Source of the DNA: Jiangella asiatica
Lineage (GTDB): Bacteria; Actinomycetota; Actinomycetes; Jiangellales; Jiangellaceae
Length of the DNA stretch: 64,000 nucleotides
Direction: 5' to 3'
Assembly: GCF_004349065.1 (NCBI RefSeq)
Contig: NZ_SMKZ01000001.1
Coordinates: 393,984-457,983, forward strand
A model generated the notes under the pieces. It saw only the letters and a program-made list of their open reading frames with translations, was not told the DNA's origin and did not search any database. Shown here piece after piece: positions 7,907-17,498 of this stretch; within the stretch, counting starts at the first letter, position 1; each line of letters opens with the position of its first letter. The translations under genes were made by a program, and so were the position numbers.

Positions 7907-8839
7907 ATGGTGAGTCTCGTCCAGCTCCGGGTGCTCGACGCGGTGCGCCGGCACGGGTCCGTCACCGCGGCCGCCAGGGAGTTGCACTACACCCAGCCGT
8001 CCCTCAGCCACCACCTGGCCAGGCTCGAGGCGCAGACCGGTGCCCGGCTGCTCCAGCGGGTCGGGCGCGGTATCCGGCTGACCGAGGCCGGCCGCCTGTT
8101 GGCCGACCGCGCGGCGGAGATCATCGGCAGGGTCGACTCGGCGACGACGGAGCTGTCCGCGCTGGTGGGGCTGGAGTCGGGGCGGGTGCGGCTGGCCGCC
8201 TTCGGCTCCGTCATGAGCTCGCTGGTCCCACCGGCGGCCGCGCTGCTCTCCCGACGGCACCCCGGTCTCGACCTCGGCCTGACCGACACCCACCCCGAGG
8301 ACGCGCTGCGCCTGCTGCGGGCCGGCCACATCGACGTCGCCGTGGTCTTCCGGTACGACGAGACGGCACCGGAGGAGGACGGCGTCCGCCTGACGCACCT
8401 GCTCGACGACCCGTTGTTCCTGCTCACGACCGATGGGGGCACCACAATGGCCGAGCACGCGGACTCTGCGTGGGTCGGCGGCTGCGAGCGGTGCCGCAGT
8501 CACCTCGTCGAGCAGTGCCAGCGGGCCGGCTTCACCCCGCGACTGGCCTACACCACCGACGACATGGTGGTCATGCAGAGCCTCGTCGCCGCCGGGATGG
8601 GCGTCACCACCATCCCGGGCCTGGCGCTGCGGGCCCACCGCCACTCGGGCGTCGTCGCGACGAAACTCCCGGGTCCGCCCCGCCGGATCTACGCGGCCAC
8701 CTACGGCGACCCGCCCGACCCGCCGCCGACCGCGGCCCTGCTCGCCGCCCTTGCCCGAGCCGCCACTGCCCTCGACACCGACGAAGAGGGCAGCGGAGTC
8801 GCCAGACGTTCACCGCGGTCGGAACCGGGGCCCGGGTGA
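7907..8839 (+). CDS. LysR family transcriptional regulator
   Basis: 310 residues. The N-terminal winged helix (residues 3-60) contains AAARELHYTQPSLSHHLARL; the effector-binding domain spans about 90-290. It probably senses an amino acid and controls the divergent LysE exporter. The predicted mRNA is leaderless. The last ~15 residues are Arg/Gly/Pro-rich, do not look like LysR sequence, and are encoded over the remnant of hutI on the opposite strand. The C-terminal tail may therefore have been acquired at the junction that destroyed hutI. Confidence 0.9.
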   Translation: MVSLVQLRVLDAVRRHGSVTAAARELHYTQPSLSHHLARLEAQTGARLLQRVGRGIRLTEAGRLLADRAAEIIGRVDSATTELSALVGLESGRVRLAAFGSVMSSLVPPAAALLSRRHPGLDLGLTDTHPEDALRLLRAGHIDVAVVFRYDETAPEEDGVRLTHLLDDPLFLLTTDGGTTMAEHADSAWVGGCERCRSHLVEQCQRAGFTPRLAYTTDDMVVMQSLVAAGMGVTTIPGLALRAHRHSGVVATKLPGPPRRIYAATYGDPPDPPPTAALLAALARAATALDTDEEGSGVARRSPRSEPGPG

Positions 8840-8890
8840 GGGGTCGTTCGTGACCAGTTCGGCGATTTTCGTCACCAGGGTCGTCGTCAT
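8810..8890 (-). pseudogene. hutI: hutI remnant: first codons of imidazolonepropionase, rest missing
   Basis: ATG at 8890 overlaps the hutF stop by 4 nt (ATGA), as expected for the next gene of a hut operon. The frame reads MTTTLVTKIAELVTNDPSPG, which matches the N-terminal strand of actinobacterial imidazolonepropionase as I know it. After about 17-20 codons the frame becomes unrelated (PRFRPR) and stops at 8810. Beyond ~8840 the DNA is the 3' end of the LysR gene on the other strand. About 95% of hutI is therefore absent and the break lies at about 8830-8845. Whether another hutI exists elsewhere in the genome cannot be seen. Confidence 0.75.
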
Positions 8891-10209
8891 GCGAACTCCC
8901 ACAGCGGGTCGATGGCCTCGGCGAACAGGCCGGCGACATCGCCCCGTTCGTGTCGGCCGTCGCGGACGATGGTCCGCCCACCGGCGACGACGGTGTGGAC
9001 GTCGGCCGCGCCGGCGGTGAGGGCGATCTGGGCCGGGTCGGTGCCGGCGGTACGGACGGTGTCGGTACGGACGGCGACGAGGTCGGCGGCGGCACCCACG
9101 GCGATGCGGCCGTTGCCGGGCCAGCCGAGGGCGGTGTGCCCGCGGTGGGTGAGCGCGGCGACGAGCTCGGCGGGCGTGAAGCTGCCGCGCCGGCCGGTGC
9201 CGAGCCGCTCGTGCATCTCCAGCAGCCGCGCCTCGGCGAGCAGGTCGACGACGGCGTGCTGGTCGCTGCCCAGGCACAGCGGCGACCCGGCGGAGGCGAG
9301 CGCGCGGGCCGGCGACAGTCCGTCGGCGAGGTCCTGCTCGGTGGTCGGGCAGGCGCAGACGGCGCTTCGGGCGGCGCCCAGCAGTGCGATGTCGCCGTCG
9401 TCGACGTGGTTGGCGTGCACCGCCGTGGTCCGGTCGGTGAGGGCGCCGTGGTCGGCTAGTAGCCGGGCGGGGGTGCGCCCGTAGGCGGCGAGGGTGGCCT
9501 CGTTCTCGGCGACCTGTTCGGAGAGGTGGACGTGCAACGGTGCACCGCGCCGTGCCGCCCATTCGGCGACGACGGCGACGGCGTCGGGTGGCACCGCGCG
9601 GACGGAGTGGATCGCGGCGCCGACCCTGGTCATGGGATCATCGCGCAGGTCGCTCGCCCGCTCGGCCCAGCGCACGGCGGTGCCGTCGCCGAACCGCAGC
9701 TGCGCCCCGCCCAGCGGCTGTCCGATCCCGCCGGTCAGGTAGCAGGTGTCCAGCAGGGTGAGCCGGACCCCGGCGTCCGCGGCGGCCTGCCGCAGCGCGG
9801 CGGCCATGGCGTTCGGGTCGGCGTACGGAGCGCCGCCGGGGCCGTGGTGCAGGTAGTGGAACTCGCCGACGACGGTGACGCCGGCCAGCGCCATCTCGGC
9901 GTAAACGGCCAGTGCCAGGCGGTGGTAGCTGTCCGGGGTGAGCCGTTCGGCCAGCGCGTACATGCTGGTGCGCCAGGTCCAGAACGAGCCGCGACCGGTG
10001 TGGGTGCGCCCGCGCAGCGCACGGTGGAAGGCGTGAGAGTGGGCGTTGGCGAAGCCGGGCAGCACGATGCCGGGGAGCCGCTCGTCGCCGGTGGCCGGGT
10101 CGGTGCCGGGCACCACCGCGACGATGACCCCGTCGTCGACCTCGATGCGCACCTGCGCCGCCGGGACGTCGCCGACCCAGGCCAGCTCGGCCCAGAACGT
10201 GTCGCTCAC
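8887..10209 (-). CDS. hutF: Formimidoylglutamate deiminase
   Basis: 440 residues. It is an amidohydrolase-superfamily enzyme that converts N-formimino-L-glutamate to N-formyl-L-glutamate plus ammonia, the fourth step of the five-step histidine route. Metal ligands are visible in ANAHSHAFHRAL (about residue 55), HVHLSEQ (about 235) and the following HANHVD, and CLGSDQHAVVDLL supplies the catalytic Asp. GTG at 10209 overlaps the upstream M20 hydrolase stop (GTGA). It is followed, again with 4-nt overlap, by the truncated hutI. The presence of hutF rather than hutG-type hydrolase alone points to the two-step formylglutamate branch. Confidence 0.9.
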   Translation of the reverse strand: MSDTFWAELAWVGDVPAAQVRIEVDDGVIVAVVPGTDPATGDERLPGIVLPGFANAHSHAFHRALRGRTHTGRGSFWTWRTSMYALAERLTPDSYHRLALAVYAEMALAGVTVVGEFHYLHHGPGGAPYADPNAMAAALRQAAADAGVRLTLLDTCYLTGGIGQPLGGAQLRFGDGTAVRWAERASDLRDDPMTRVGAAIHSVRAVPPDAVAVVAEWAARRGAPLHVHLSEQVAENEATLAAYGRTPARLLADHGALTDRTTAVHANHVDDGDIALLGAARSAVCACPTTEQDLADGLSPARALASAGSPLCLGSDQHAVVDLLAEARLLEMHERLGTGRRGSFTPAELVAALTHRGHTALGWPGNGRIAVGAAADLVAVRTDTVRTAGTDPAQIALTAGAADVHTVVAGGRTIVRDGRHERGDVAGLFAEAIDPLWEFA

Positions 10210-11389
10210 CGGGTGAGCTCGGTGAGTACGGCCGCCAGTGCGTCGACGCCGGCCAGGCAGTCGTCGCTGTCCGCGTGCTCGGCGGGGGAGTGGGAGACAC
10301 CGGTGGGGTTGCGGACGAACAGCATCGTGGTCGGGATGCCCGCGGCGCTGAGGATGCCGGCGTCGTGGCCGGCGCCGGTGGCCAGCAGCGGTGCGTCCTC
10401 GAGCCGGGTGGACAGCCGGTGCGCGAGGCGCGGGTCGAACCGCGTCGCGGGCGTCCACGACTCGCTCTGCGGCCCGTAGGGTGCCAGGTCGGCGAGCACC
10501 GAGCGTACGGCGTCTTCGTCGGCGCCGCGGCAGTCCAGCCATGCGCGGACCTGCGACGCGATGGCGTTGACGCCGTTCGGGTCGACCTCGATCCTGCCGA
10601 CGGTGGCCAGCACACCGTGCCGCTCGGCGGCCTCGCGCGCGCCGGTGATCAGGCCGGCCAGGTCCAGCATGGGGTCGACCCGGTCGGGCAGCGGTGTCGT
10701 GCCGGCGTGGTTGGCCTCGCCGGTGAGGGTGACCCGCCACCGGCCGTGCGGCCAGATGGAGGTGGCCACCCCGACCGGTCGGCCCAGGTCGACCAGGCCG
10801 CGGCCCTGCTCGACGTGCAGCTCCACGAACGTGCCCACGCGTCGCAGCGTGTCGCGGTCCGGGCCGAGGTCGCGCGGGTCGCGGCCATGCCGGCGCAGCG
10901 CCTCGGCGAGGCTGACCCCGTCGCGGTCGGTGAGCGCCAGGGCACGGTCGGCGTCCAGCGCCCCGGTGATGACCCGCGACCCGGCGCAGGCCACGCCGAA
11001 CCGGGCGCCCTCCTCGTCGGCGAAGCAGGCCACCCCGATCGGCCGTGCCGGGGTGTGGTCCTGTCCGCGCAGGATGTCGAGTGCCGCGAACGCCGACACC
11101 ACCCCGAGCGGCCCGTCGAACGCGCCGCCGCTCGGCACCGAGTCGAGGTGGCTGCCGGCCACCACCCCCGGGTCGCCGGCGGCCACAGCGGCGTCCGGGT
11201 CGCCCCACCACGCCCACAGGTTGCCCGCGCGGTCCAGCGTGGTGTCCAAGTCCCGGCGCCGCGCCTCGGCGACGAACCACTCCCGCAGCTGCGCGTCCGG
11301 CCCGGTCCAGGCGAACCGGCGGTACCCGCCACGCCGATCACGGCCGATCGGCTCCAGGTCGGCCCACATGGCCTCGAAACCGTGGTCCA

Positions 11390-11390
<1 letters not shown>
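10206..11390 (-). CDS. M20 family amidohydrolase (allantoate amidohydrolase/N-carbamoylase-like) of the hut operon
   Basis: 394 residues. Dinuclear zinc ligands of the M20 family are visible: GSHLDSV, FDGPLGV, CFADEEGARFG, HVEQG and near the end GVSHSPAE. Residues such as GEANHAGTTP form the lid-domain signature of allantoate amidohydrolase and N-carbamoyl-L-amino-acid hydrolase. Here it sits between hutU and hutF with 4-nt overlaps on both sides, and no hutG (formylglutamate deformylase) gene is present. I therefore infer that it removes the formyl group from N-formyl-L-glutamate to give glutamate. This substrate is inferred from position; automated pipelines would probably call it allantoate amidohydrolase. 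Confidence 0.85.
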
Positions 11391-13051
<1,661 letters not shown>

Positions 13052-13068
13052 GGTCTCCTCCTGAACGG

Positions 13069-14628
13069 TCAGTGCAGCGGCCCTGCCGCGGCGGCGATGG
13101 CGTCGTTGTGTATCAGTTCGAGGACGGTGTCGATCTCGGGTGTGAGGTGGCGGTCTGGTCCGGGGCCGGGTACGTGGGTTCGGATGAGGTCGCGGACGGC
13201 GCCGGTGCGGGGGGCGGGGGTCAGTGGTGCGCGTAGGTCCAGGGCTCGGGCGGCGGTGAGTAGTTCGATGGCCAGGACCCGCGTGAGCCCGTCGATGGCG
13301 CGGCGTAGCTTGCGCCCAGCCGCCCAGCCCATCGAGACGTGGTCTTCTTGCATGGCGCTGGAGGGGATGGAGTCCACCGAGGCCGGTACGGCCAGCCGCT
13401 TGAGCTCGGAGACGATGCCGGCTTGGGTGTATTGGGCGATCATGTGCCCGGAGTCCACGCCGGGGTCGTGGGCCAGGAACGGCGCCAACCCGGCGTTGCG
13501 TGCCACGTCGAGGAACCGGTCGGTGCGCCGTTCGCAGATCGAGGCCAGGTCGGCCACGGCGATGGCGAGGAAGTCCAGCACGTACCCCAGCGGCGCGCCG
13601 TGGAAGTTGCCGTTGGACTCGACCCGCCCGTCGGGCATCACGACGGGGTTGTCCACGGCCGCGGCCAGCTCCCGCTCGGCGACGGTGACGGCGTGGGTCA
13701 GCGTGTCGCGGACCGCGCCGTGCACCTGCGGGGAGCAGCGCAGCGAGTAGGCGTCCTGGACGCGGGTGCACTGCGGGCCGCGGTGGCTGGCCACGATGGC
13801 CGACCCGGCCAGCAGCTCGCGCAGGTTGGTCGCGGACTCGCGCTGCCCCGGGTGCGGGCGCAGCGCCTGCAGGTCCTGGGCGAACACCCGGTCCGTGCCC
13901 AGCAGCGCCTCCACGCTCATCGCCGCGGCCACGTCGGCCACCGCCAGCAACCGGGCCAGGTCATGGGCGGCCAGCACCAGCATCCCGAGCATGCCATCGG
14001 TGCCGTTGATCAGCGCCAGGCCCTCCTTCTCCGCCAGCTGCACCGGTTCGAGCCCGGCGCCGGCCAGCGCGTCGGCCGCGGCCACCAGCGCACCCGACGC
14101 CTCACGCACCACCCCCTCACCCATCAGGGCCAGCGCACAATGGGCCAGCGGCGCCAGATCACCAGAACAACCCAGGCTGCCGTACTCGTACACCACCGGG
14201 GTGATGCCGGCATCGAGCATCGCCGCGTACGCGGCCGCGGTCTGCCACCGCACCCCGGTGCGCCCAGTGGCCAGCGTCGACAACCGCAACAGCATCAACG
14301 CCCGCACCACCTCACGCTCCACCTCCGGGCCGGACCCGGCCGCGTGGCTGCGGATCAGGCTGCGCTGCAGCCCCGCCCGCCGATCGGCCGGGATGTGCCG
14401 GGTGGCCAACGCACCAAACCCCGTCGACACCCCGTAGTAGGGCACATCGGCCACGGCCAGCTGTTCGACCACCTCACGGCTGCGCTCGACGGCCCTGCGC
14501 GCATCCGCACCCAATCGCACACCAACACCCCGCCGGGCCACCGCCACCACATCATCCACACTGACCGGCCCGACCCCGACCTCGATCTGCCGGGCGGCCG
14601 ACGATGCCTGAACCGTCATGATGTCCAT
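13069..14628 (-). CDS. hutH: Histidine ammonia-lyase
   Basis: 519 residues from the ATG at 14628; an ATG at 14619 is equally possible and a longer in-frame start at 14706 would run through the operator. It converts L-histidine to trans-urocanate and ammonia. The prosthetic MIO group forms from the tripeptide in [14 protein letters not shown]. Here it is Cys154-Ser155-Gly156 instead of the textbook Ala-Ser-Gly, a variant I associate with streptomycete enzymes. [11 protein letters not shown] near residue 60, with the catalytic Tyr, and the later [12 protein letters not shown] motif are intact. It is the first gene of the operon hutH-hutU-M20-hutF-hutI remnant. Confidence 0.95.
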   Translation of the reverse strand: MDIMTVQASSAARQIEVGVGPVSVDDVVAVARRGVGVRLGADARRAVERSREVVEQLAVADVPYYGVSTGFGALATRHIPADRRAGLQRSLIRSHAAGSGPEVEREVVRALMLLRLSTLATGRTGVRWQTAAAYAAMLDAGITPVVYEYGSLGCSGDLAPLAHCALALMGEGVVREASGALVAAADALAGAGLEPVQLAEKEGLALINGTDGMLGMLVLAAHDLARLLAVADVAAAMSVEALLGTDRVFAQDLQALRPHPGQRESATNLRELLAGSAIVASHRGPQCTRVQDAYSLRCSPQVHGAVRDTLTHAVTVAERELAAAVDNPVVMPDGRVESNGNFHGAPLGYVLDFLAIAVADLASICERRTDRFLDVARNAGLAPFLAHDPGVDSGHMIAQYTQAGIVSELKRLAVPASVDSIPSSAMQEDHVSMGWAAGRKLRRAIDGLTRVLAIELLTAARALDLRAPLTPAPRTGAVRDLIRTHVPGPGPDRHLTPEIDTVLELIHNDAIAAAAGPLH

Positions 14629-14673
14629 CTCAGCCGCCAGACCGGCCGGCACCAACCATCTCCGACGGAATGG

Positions 14674-14691
14674 TGTCTCGGATCTGAGACA
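14674..14691. promoter_or_regulatory. Palindromic operator between hutH and the IclR gene
   Basis: TGTCTC-GGATCT-GAGACA has perfect 6-bp arms, with 8 of 9 position pairs complementary overall. It lies 8 nt before the IclR ATG and overlaps its likely -10 (GACAAT, 14688-14693). It is also about 45 nt upstream of hutH. A single IclR dimer or tetramer here could repress both directions. Confidence 0.65.
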
Positions 14692-14698
14692 ATGAGCC

Positions 14699-15463
14699 AT
14701 GGCCAACGCGCCAGCTGCCGGCCACGCGCTGGCGATCCTCAGCTATCTGGCCCGGCACGCCGAACCGATGCCGGCCGCGGCCATCGCCCGCGACCTGCGG
14801 CTACCCCGCTCCAGCGTCTACCATCTGCTGGCGGTGCTGGTCTCCGAGGGGTTCGTCGCGCATCTAACCGACGAGCGCCGTTATGGGCTCGGCGTCGCGT
14901 CGTTCGAGCTCGGGTCGGCCTACAGCCGGCAGGCGCCACTGCGGCGCATCGCCCGGACGTTGCTCGCGCGGCTCGTCGACGAGACGACACACAATGCGCA
15001 TCTGGCCGTCCTGCACGGCCGCGATGTCCTCTACATCATCGAGGACCGCGCGGCCGGCCGGCCGCCGCTCGTCACCGACGTGGGCGTCCGGCTGCCCGCG
15101 CAGCTCACCGCCAGCGGCCTGGCGATGCTCGCGGCACTGCCCCGGCAGCAGGTGCGGGCGCTGTTCCCGTCCGGTGAGGCGTTCGTGCGGCGCCACGCGA
15201 CCGGGATCGTCTCGCCCGGGGAGTTGCGCGCCGCCCTGGTGGACGTGAGGCAGCGCGGGTACGCGATCGAGGAGGGGTCCGTGACGCCCGGGTTCGCCTC
15301 GGTCGCCGCCGCGGTTCGCGACCACAACGGGCATTCCGTCGCCGCGGTCGCGGTCACGTTCCCGGCCAGCACTGTCGACGGCGCGGAGCGGGCGAGGCTC
15401 GCCGCTGCCGCCGTGCACATCGCCGAGGAGCTGTCCCGCCGGCTCGGCTTCCGGCAGCCCTGA
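14699..15463 (+). CDS. IclR family transcriptional regulator, probable hut repressor
   Basis: 254 residues. An N-terminal winged helix (residues 8-65, with AAAIARDLRLPRSSVYHLLA) is followed by the IclR ligand domain (about 80-250). It is divergent from hutH with a palindromic operator in the shared gap, so it is the natural regulator of the histidine operon and of itself. The ATG lies 5 nt beyond a -10-like GACAAT, so the mRNA is probably leaderless. The amidohydrolase gene 44 nt downstream on the same strand is likely co-transcribed. The inducer would be urocanate or histidine by analogy with other hut systems; this is inferred. Confidence 0.88.
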   Translation: MANAPAAGHALAILSYLARHAEPMPAAAIARDLRLPRSSVYHLLAVLVSEGFVAHLTDERRYGLGVASFELGSAYSRQAPLRRIARTLLARLVDETTHNAHLAVLHGRDVLYIIEDRAAGRPPLVTDVGVRLPAQLTASGLAMLAALPRQQVRALFPSGEAFVRRHATGIVSPGELRAALVDVRQRGYAIEEGSVTPGFASVAAAVRDHNGHSVAAVAVTFPASTVDGAERARLAAAAVHIAEELSRRLGFRQP

Positions 15464-15507
15464 CCGGATGACATCGTTGAGGGCCACACCGGCTGAAGGG
15501 GTGCTCC

Positions 15508-17007
15508 ATGACGTTCGATGTGGTGCTGGAGGGTGGCCGCGTCCTCGATCCCGAGACGGGCTTGGACGCGGTCCGCGACGTCGGCATGAACGGCGGGACC
15601 GTGACGGCCGTCGCGGCCGGCCCGCTGCCGGGCGCCCGCCTCCGCCTCGACGTCAGCGGGCTCGTCGTCGCGCCCGGGTTCGTCGACCTGCACAGCCACT
15701 CGCCGGGCATCCCCGAGCTCAGGCTCCAGGTTCTCGACGGCGTGACGACGGCCCTGGACCTGGAGGCAGGCGTCGGTCCGGTCGGCCCTGCGTACGAGCG
15801 GGCCGCGGCCGAGGGTCGGCCGGTCAACTACGGCTTCTCCGCGTCCTGGGCGTCGGCGCGGATGGCCGTGCTCGCCGGCGTCGACACTGAAGGCAGGCAG
15901 CGCGCGATCCTGGAGAACCTGGGGCATCCGGGATGGCACCGCTCCGCCGAACAGCACGAGGTCGACCGGATCATCGCCGCCGTCAGCGCGGATCTGGCCG
16001 ACGGCGCACTCGGCGTCGGCTTCCTGCTCGGCTATGCGCCGGGCACCGACCCCGAGGAGTACCTCGCGGTGGCCCGGCTCGCGGCGGAGGCCGGCTGCGT
16101 CACCTTCACCCACACCCGCGCCCTGGCCGAGGACCACGTCCCCTCGGCCAACGGCGCGTCCGCCCCCGTGATCGACGGGGCGGAGGAGATCGTCAGGGCC
16201 GCCGGCCAGACCGGCGCGACCATGCACATGTGCCACGTGAACAGCGTGGCCAGCCGCCATGTCGACCGTGTTCTCGCCCTCGTCGACCGGGCGCGCTCGG
16301 AGGGGTCGCGCGTCTCCGTCGAGGCCTACCCCTACGGCTTCGCGATGACCGCCATCGGTGCGGTGTTCTTCGACCCGGACGTCATGGCCGCGCGGGGCCG
16401 CACCCCCGACTCTCTCGTCTACCTGAAGACCCGCGAACGCGTGCGCGACGCTGATCACTTGCGGCGGCTGCGCGAGAGCGACCCCGGCGGCCTGGTCGTC
16501 TCCGAGTACCTGCGCGAGGACGACCCCCACGATCGCGGCTTCCTGCTCCGCGCTCTCAGCTTCCCCGACACGGTGATCGCCAGCGACGCCATGCCGATCG
16601 TCTGGACCACCCCGCCACCGGACCCGATGCAGTGGCCTCTCCCACCGGGCGGGCTCACCCATCCGCGCACGGCCGGCACGTTCGCCCGCAGCATCCGCAT
16701 GCTCACCAGGGACGACGCCGACCTCGAGCTGCTCGAGGCGATCCGCAGGTGCAGCCTGCTCCCGGCCCGGCTGGTGGAGGACATGGCGCCGGCGATGCGG
16801 CGGAAGGGCCGGGTTCAGGTCGGCTGCGACGCCGATCTCGCGGTCTTCGACCCCGCCACGCTCACCGACCGCGCCACCTACGGCGACAGCCCGCTGCCGT
16901 CCGTCGGCATGCGCCACGTCGTGGTCGGCGGCACCTTCGTCGTCCGCGACGGCGACATCGTCCCGGACGCGCTGCCCGGCGCCCCAGTACGCTCCGAGCC
17001 CCGCTAG
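15508..17007 (+). CDS. Amidohydrolase, N-acyl-D-amino-acid deacylase (D-aminoacylase) type
   Basis: 499 residues. It has the composite-domain amidohydrolase layout: a small N-terminal beta domain (VLEGGRVLDPETG), then the metal motif FVDLHSHSP (about residue 60), a TIM barrel with later His ligands (TFTHTRAL, MHMCHVNS) and a catalytic ASDAMP near residue 360. The C-terminus returns to the beta domain (GCDADLAVFDPATLTD). Such enzymes hydrolyse N-acyl-D-amino acids or cyclic amides. It follows the hut regulator in the same direction, which is suggestive because hutI, also an amidohydrolase of a cyclic amide, is deleted here. Sequence gives no direct reason to call it imidazolonepropionase. SD GAAGGGG precedes the ATG. 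Confidence 0.85.
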   Translation: MTFDVVLEGGRVLDPETGLDAVRDVGMNGGTVTAVAAGPLPGARLRLDVSGLVVAPGFVDLHSHSPGIPELRLQVLDGVTTALDLEAGVGPVGPAYERAAAEGRPVNYGFSASWASARMAVLAGVDTEGRQRAILENLGHPGWHRSAEQHEVDRIIAAVSADLADGALGVGFLLGYAPGTDPEEYLAVARLAAEAGCVTFTHTRALAEDHVPSANGASAPVIDGAEEIVRAAGQTGATMHMCHVNSVASRHVDRVLALVDRARSEGSRVSVEAYPYGFAMTAIGAVFFDPDVMAARGRTPDSLVYLKTRERVRDADHLRRLRESDPGGLVVSEYLREDDPHDRGFLLRALSFPDTVIASDAMPIVWTTPPPDPMQWPLPPGGLTHPRTAGTFARSIRMLTRDDADLELLEAIRRCSLLPARLVEDMAPAMRRKGRVQVGCDADLAVFDPATLTDRATYGDSPLPSVGMRHVVVGGTFVVRDGDIVPDALPGAPVRSEPR

Positions 17008-17011
17008 CTGT

Positions 17012-17071
17012 CCCCATGATCATCAACGATCGTGGGCGTTATAGCACGGGTAATCGTTGATGATCATGGGG
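17012..17071. repeat. Dispersed hairpin element, copy 1
   Basis: A perfect 19-bp inverted repeat: left arm CCCCATGATCATCAACGAT at 17012-17030, right arm at 17053-17071, loop of 22 nt. It starts 5 nt after the amidohydrolase stop. Its core (TGATCATCAACG) recurs in hairpins at 45294-45351 and 63908-63957. It may act as a terminator or be a member of a small repeat family. Confidence 0.75.
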
Positions 17072-17183
17072 AGCGAACTGTCCTGCGGGCAATCCATGTG
17101 TCCGGTCGTGTCGTATGTCACATACCGATGCACTGATGGCAACGACAGCTGTCGACCCGGAGCGCTCGCGTAGGGAGTGACGC

Positions 17184-17432
17184 ATGTTCGTTCGGTTCGT
17201 GCCATTGATCACCGGGATCGTCGCTCTGGCGATCGTCGCGCTGGGGACGGCCGTGGTCTCCCGGATGGCGCCGGGAGAGTGCGGAATGCCAGCTCGCCCG
17301 GTGCGGCGGGGCGTTCGCCCAACGGCTGACGGGCGCACCATGGCAGGCGGCGCCGTGGTCGTGGCGTGCGGCCCTGCCGCGATGACCGGGATTCGGGATC
17401 CGGTGACTCGACGTCTTGACAGAGCGGAGTGA
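17184..17432 (+). CDS. Possible small membrane protein (weak)
   Basis: 82 codons starting at ATG 17184 with AGGGAG 6 nt upstream. The first 26 residues form a good hydrophobic segment (VPLITGIVALAIVALG), after which the sequence is Arg/Gly-rich without recognisable features. It could be a small membrane protein, the relic of a longer one, or non-coding. Nothing else was seen in the rest of the 17.0-17.5 kb gap apart from the hairpin element and the operator before the next gene. Confidence 0.3.
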   Translation: MFVRFVPLITGIVALAIVALGTAVVSRMAPGECGMPARPVRRGVRPTADGRTMAGGAVVVACGPAAMTGIRDPVTRRLDRAE

Positions 17433-17451
17433 TCGTCGCCACTCTGGTTGG

Positions 17452-17465
17452 GGTAAGCGCTTTCC
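17452..17465. promoter_or_regulatory. LacI/GalR-type operator before the ThuA-dehydrogenase gene
   Basis: GGTAAGCGCTTTCC contains the perfect palindrome AAGCGCTT centred on CG, the classical core of LacI-family sites. It lies 34 nt upstream of the ATG at 17499. A TTGACA at 17416-17421 could be the -35 of the promoter it controls. Two LacI-family genes lie in this window (29200-30249 and 42810-43829). Confidence 0.6.
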
Positions 17466-17498
17466 ACCCTTCCGACGCCCCCGTGGACGGAGTCACGA

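Noticed and set aside
15508..17007. Calling the amidohydrolase hutI outright
   Set aside because: Length (499 rather than ~400 residues) and motifs fit D-aminoacylase-type enzymes; only position suggests the hut link.
17012..17071. Attachment site or insertion-sequence end
   Set aside because: No integrase, transposase or target duplication was found; the same hairpin occurs at two other gene ends.
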